Shown: positions 60,894 to 64,000 of the stretch, in pieces
Layout: each line of letters opens with the position of its first letter
Numbering within the stretch: the stretch's first letter is position 1
From: Bacillus sp. FJAT-22090
GTDB taxonomy: Bacteria; Bacillota; Bacilli; Bacillales_A; Planococcaceae
NCBI RefSeq assembly: GCF_001278755.1
Contig: NZ_CP012601.1
Location: forward strand, 1,674,001 to 1,738,000
Length of the DNA: 64,000 nucleotides
Reading direction: 5' to 3'
Program-made: the position numbers and the translations under genes
The notes under the pieces: model-generated
Told to the model about the DNA's origin: nothing
What the model saw: only the letters and a program-made list of their open reading frames with translations
Database searches by the model: none

Positions 60894-61958
60894 TTAGTAA
60901 GGAGGGCTTTGATAAAAATAATTAGGGGTCTTTTTATCATTAGAAATGGTTTTATGAAAAATATGTGTTGTTGCTGGTGAAACAGGAGGAATTAACCAAG
61001 TCCAGTTCCCCGTTACATCACGACCTGCATCCATTTCATTTGACTCGAAGCGCTTGAATTGCTGTGCTGCTGTATGGTGATCTACTATACTGATTCCATC
61101 CTCTATATAGGAATATAATACAGCTGCATTCAATTCAACTAATGCACGGTCCTTCCATAGGGAAGCATTAGATTTAGTGTTTAATCCCATCCGTTCAGCA
61201 ATGGCCGGAAGCATATTATAGCGATAATCATCTGCTAAATTTCGTGCCCCAATCTCAGTACCCATATACCATCCATTAAAAGGAGCTGCAGCATAGGTAA
61301 TTCCCCCGACTTCCAACTTCATACTAGAAATTATAGGGACTGCATACCACTTCAATCGAAGCTCTTCAAACCATTTATATTCAGGATGACGAATGGAAAC
61401 CTCTAAGATGTATTCTTTAGGAATCTCAAATAACTTTGGTTGATTATTTTTTATTTGAATGACTATAGGTAACACATCAAAATGACTGTAATCACCTTTC
61501 CAACCTAGGTTTTCACATACTTTTGTAAATGGAATTGAATCGGGATCACCAACAACTCCATCCGAGGTCTCATAACCAGCATATCGAATTAACTGATGGT
61601 TCCAAATACGAACATCTACAGAAGAAAAAACTGAAATGGTAGGTCTTATTCTTCCCTCATTTGATGCAAACTGAATATGCTCTAATAATGCTTGGAAAAT
61701 TTCTTCTTCTGTTAGTATTTCTCTCTTATCCTTTACATTCAAGCTTTGCCAAAATAGACGCCCTATACATTTATTGCTATTACGCCATGCCATTTTAGCA
61801 CCATATGTAATCTCATCTAATGTCTGTTCATAGAAGCCTTTTTTCAATATTTCTTTCTCTATTTCTCTTAAACGGGCATGTTTTTTTTCATTAGATTGTC
61901 CTATTTCATCGTAATACGTATTAATAAAATCTTTCGCTTCTTTTAACACGTCATTCAT
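60894..61958 (-). CDS. nos: Bacterial nitric oxide synthase, oxygenase domain
   Basis: A 354-residue NOS oxygenase without a reductase domain, as in other Bacillus NOS. Heme-thiolate Cys64 lies in WRNSNKCIGRLFW. The substrate-binding Glu is in GWYMGTEIGARNLAD (with the WY pair), and the C-terminal WTWLIPPVSPATTHIFH binds pterin. It makes nitric oxide from arginine and protects against oxidative stress; electrons come from cellular flavodoxins. It stands alone; the downstream side holds a GC-rich element and an ABC exporter. Confidence 0.96.
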   Translation of the reverse strand: MNDVLKEAKDFINTYYDEIGQSNEKKHARLREIEKEILKKGFYEQTLDEITYGAKMAWRNSNKCIGRLFWQSLNVKDKREILTEEEIFQALLEHIQFASNEGRIRPTISVFSSVDVRIWNHQLIRYAGYETSDGVVGDPDSIPFTKVCENLGWKGDYSHFDVLPIVIQIKNNQPKLFEIPKEYILEVSIRHPEYKWFEELRLKWYAVPIISSMKLEVGGITYAAAPFNGWYMGTEIGARNLADDYRYNMLPAIAERMGLNTKSNASLWKDRALVELNAAVLYSYIEDGISIVDHHTAAQQFKRFESNEMDAGRDVTGNWTWLIPPVSPATTHIFHKTISNDKKTPNYFYQSPPY

Positions 61959-62051
61959 CCCTTCCGCTGTTCCTTACCATCATAAAAGAAACTGTTGAGT
62001 ACAAACAAGTCCTTAGGTTTATAAAGTTGTGAGGGAATTATGACAGAAAAA

Positions 62052-62070
62052 GAATATAAAAGTAATTTAT
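62052..62070. repeat. 19-bp direct repeat, left flank
   Basis: GAATATAAAAGTAATTTAT, identical to 62404-62422. The two copies exactly bracket the GC-rich element between them. Confidence 0.85.
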
Positions 62071-62403
62071 TTATTTTGGACCTGTTGATTTCCGTTCAAG
62101 GCGGACGCGTTTCGCCGGCAGTTTTTATCACTTACATTTTTTAATTAGTATTTATAGAAAATCGTTGAAAAAGGCGACACTCCTGCGGGAATATCGTAAG
62201 CCGAAGACCCAGCAGTTGAAGGGAAGGCAATCTAAGTTCGCCGCATCCTGCTCCTGCGCAAAGCCCGTCGCAAAAGAACTTTTGCGGCAACGATTGCATG
62301 ACCAAAATCTTATTTGCCCAAGCGGTTCGGCGCACGCGATCGGTAAGCTTCGGGAAACTTGAACTATCCAATATAGAAATAATTTCCGGTTTATCTACAG
62401 TCT
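62071..62403. repeat. GC-rich element between the direct repeats
   Basis: A 333-bp block. Inside its left side GATTTCCGTTCAAGGCGGACGC resembles the start of the repeat at 10808-10950, and its right side ends in TTTATCTACAGTCTG, the inverse of CAGACTGTAGA at 10741. No coding frame looks real. It is the whole content, apart from flanks, of the gene-free 61959-62445 stretch and looks like a non-autonomous mobile repeat. Confidence 0.65.
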
Positions 62404-62422
62404 GAATATAAAAGTAATTTAT
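62404..62422. repeat. 19-bp direct repeat, right flank
   Basis: Second copy of GAATATAAAAGTAATTTAT. The bases beyond it differ from those beyond the left copy. Confidence 0.85.
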
Positions 62423-62445
62423 ATATAAATTCCTTCTATATTTTT

Positions 62446-63153
62446 TTAATCTACCATTCGTTTTCTATACACAATTACTGTTAATACTATAAATAGTACT
62501 GCCCATAGGCTAATAATTCCTAAATTAGAAAGTACGTCAGAAAATTTTGCTCCTTCTTCTACCAAAGTAGCTAGCTCAATAAGTTGAACGCTTGGCATGT
62601 ATTCTGCAAGTTTTAATATTGGATATTTTTCAGCCCATACCGTAACAAAGGAACCCAAACTAAAAATACCAATGACAGGAAGAACTAAAACAGAAGATTC
62701 CATAACTGATTTTGCAATAAGTCCTAAAAGTGTGCCAACCGCAATATAAAATACAGCAGATATAATAATAGCTATTGCAACAAGTGTTATATTTGTCGGA
62801 TTATATTCGGATAAAAAGGCACTAAAGAAAATAATAACGATCGTTAAAACAAAAGATAATAAACTTTTACCACCAAGAATTTCTAATGTGCTAGCAGGAG
62901 ATAGCATTAAACCGCGTAGCGTATTTTTTTCTTTCTCTTCTGCTATTAAACAACATTGCACATAAGTTCCAACCATTGCAAATGTCATGTTAATACACAA
63001 AAAGTGTGCTTGAATTGTGTCTAATCCCATACGGCCGTAAATAGCAGCAATGAATAGTGGTAAGAAAATAACAATTGATACTGCCAAATTTCTTGAAAAA
63101 TCTTTAAAATCCTTTTGAAAAATAGCATTTATACGTTTCCATGAAAAGGTCAT
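62446..63153 (-). CDS. ABC-2 type permease
   Basis: A 235-residue membrane protein with six hydrophobic segments and the ABC-2 EEKEKNTLRGLMLSPAS motif that couples to the ATPase. Its start overlaps the ATPase gene stop by 4 bases. It resembles NatB/YhaP-type or antibiotic exporters; cargo unknown. Confidence 0.85.
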   Translation of the reverse strand: MTFSWKRINAIFQKDFKDFSRNLAVSIVIFLPLFIAAIYGRMGLDTIQAHFLCINMTFAMVGTYVQCCLIAEEKEKNTLRGLMLSPASTLEILGGKSLLSFVLTIVIIFFSAFLSEYNPTNITLVAIAIIISAVFYIAVGTLLGLIAKSVMESSVLVLPVIGIFSLGSFVTVWAEKYPILKLAEYMPSVQLIELATLVEEGAKFSDVLSNLGIISLWAVLFIVLTVIVYRKRMVD

Positions 63154-63998
63154 ACTAATTCTCCCCCTGTCACATTTACAAATATATCTCCTAAAGTAGG
63201 TTCATTTGAATGAACTGTCACCACTCTGTTTTCTTTCATTAAATGATACATTTCTTCCGCACCTGCTGCATTTTTTGGAAGAACTAGTTTCTCATCATTC
63301 GTCAATTCCAATGTTAATGTATCATCTGCAAATTGTTTTTTTAACTTGCTTGGTTGATCCATTAGCTGGATATGTCCTTTATTTAGAAAAGCAACACGAT
63401 CACACAATGTGTCTGTTTCTTGCATATCATGTGTTGTTAAAAATATAGTTGTACCTCTTTTATTTAACTCCCTTAATCCATTGTAAATATGGAGGGTGTT
63501 CACTGGATCTAAAGCAGACGTCGGCTCGTCTAAAAATAATAACTCTGGTTCATGAAGGATGGCTCTTGCTAAAATAACACGTTGTGTCATACCTTTGGAT
63601 AAGGTAGATACTTTCTTTTTACTTTCCTCTTTTAGATTTACAAAGCCAAGCGCCTCATCAACTTTGCTAGTTGGAAGATCGTAAAGTTGGCAATATAATT
63701 TTAAATTCTCATATATAGTAAGTCGACCATACAGCCCACTATTATCCGTTAGAACCCCAAAACGCTTCCGAGCAGTCGGAGTATTTAGAGTAGATACATT
63801 CTCACCAAAAACAAATGCTTTTCCTTCGGTTGGCTCTAACTGACCAGTTAAAATTTTGATCGTCGTCGTTTTCCCTGATCCACTTGGTCCAAGAAAGCCA
63901 AAAATTTCTCCTTTTTTCACATAAAAATTGACATCTTCAAGTGCTTTAAAATTAGAAAATATTTTTGCTAATCCTTTTACTTCAATTGCATTTTCCAT
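63150..63998 (-). CDS. ABC transporter ATP-binding protein
   Basis: A 282-residue ATPase: Walker A GPSGSGKTTTIK, signature LSKGMTQRVILA, Walker B LLFLDEPTSALDP, H-loop TTHDMQE. A C-terminal extension of about 70 residues ends in TLGDIFVNVTGG, common in DrrA/BcrA-like exporters. The ATG at 63998 is 2 bases from the window end, so its ribosome site cannot be seen. Confidence 0.87.
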   Translation of the reverse strand: MENAIEVKGLAKIFSNFKALEDVNFYVKKGEIFGFLGPSGSGKTTTIKILTGQLEPTEGKAFVFGENVSTLNTPTARKRFGVLTDNSGLYGRLTIYENLKLYCQLYDLPTSKVDEALGFVNLKEESKKKVSTLSKGMTQRVILARAILHEPELLFLDEPTSALDPVNTLHIYNGLRELNKRGTTIFLTTHDMQETDTLCDRVAFLNKGHIQLMDQPSKLKKQFADDTLTLELTNDEKLVLPKNAAGAEEMYHLMKENRVVTVHSNEPTLGDIFVNVTGGELV

Positions 63999-64000
63999 AA

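Noticed and set aside
62141-62371. Opposed frames in the GC-rich element at 62.2 kb
   Set aside because: They arise from the GC-rich repeat in both strands and have no ribosome site.

Overview
This window looks like chromosomal DNA of a low-GC, endospore-forming member of the Bacillales, probably Bacillaceae or Planococcaceae. Gene order and protein sequences match the Bacillus subtilis neighbourhoods cotE-mutS-mutL, miaA-hfq-ynbB-glnR-glnA and lexA/yneA-yneB-ynzC-tkt-yneF. CotE and a YjcZ-like peptide point to sporulation. I assign no species. No rRNA, tRNA or CRISPR array was recognised.

Layout. 1-10.6 kb: a minus-strand operon for intracellular glycan breakdown (deacetylase-like protein, PLP aminotransferase, beta-propeller, esterase, a GntR/solute-binding fusion regulator, heparinase-like lyase, YesL). 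The same tandem ACATGTAT operator lies in front of the operon and again at the left window edge. 10.7-11.7 kb: a GC-rich dispersed repeat and a decayed IS1182-type transposase. 11.7-23.1 kb: core genes (HAD phosphatase, YqkE, thiolase, HMG-CoA lyase, YqkD, YneF, transketolase, the SOS unit yneA-yneB-ynzC divergent from lexA, and an RsbR-type stressosome protein), plus a candidate small RNA after lexA.

23.5-38.9 kb: an alpha/beta-hydrolase gene is split in two by about 14.7 kb of foreign AT-rich DNA. The sequence GTATA is present at both junctions, and joining the halves restores a continuous reading frame at the junction. The insert carries a decayed tyrosine integrase, IS6, IS66 and IS5-type remnants, and a class I lanthipeptide cluster: a SunS-like glycosyltransferase, precursor peptide LanA, dehydratase LanB, cyclase LanC and exporter LanT. 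Combining the LanB/LanC machinery with a glycocin-type glycosyltransferase next to the precursor gene suggests a glycosylated lanthipeptide. This is the most novel system here.

38.9-41.3 kb: accessory genes (VOC protein, cupin with Tyr/Pro-rich tail, YjcZ-like peptide) and a phage-type integrase remnant beside glnA. 41.3-54.6 kb: a long run of minus-strand core genes: mutS-mutL-glpK-glpD-lipase-miaA-hfq, a rhodanese, a YnbB-like enzyme, and glnR-glnA. The glnRA promoter carries two GlnR boxes, one exactly filling the promoter spacer. 54.7-64 kb: cotE, nagB, a nucleotidyltransferase-like gene, two ABC exporter pairs, an MFS carrier, bacterial nitric oxide synthase, and a GC-rich element flanked by a 19-bp direct repeat.
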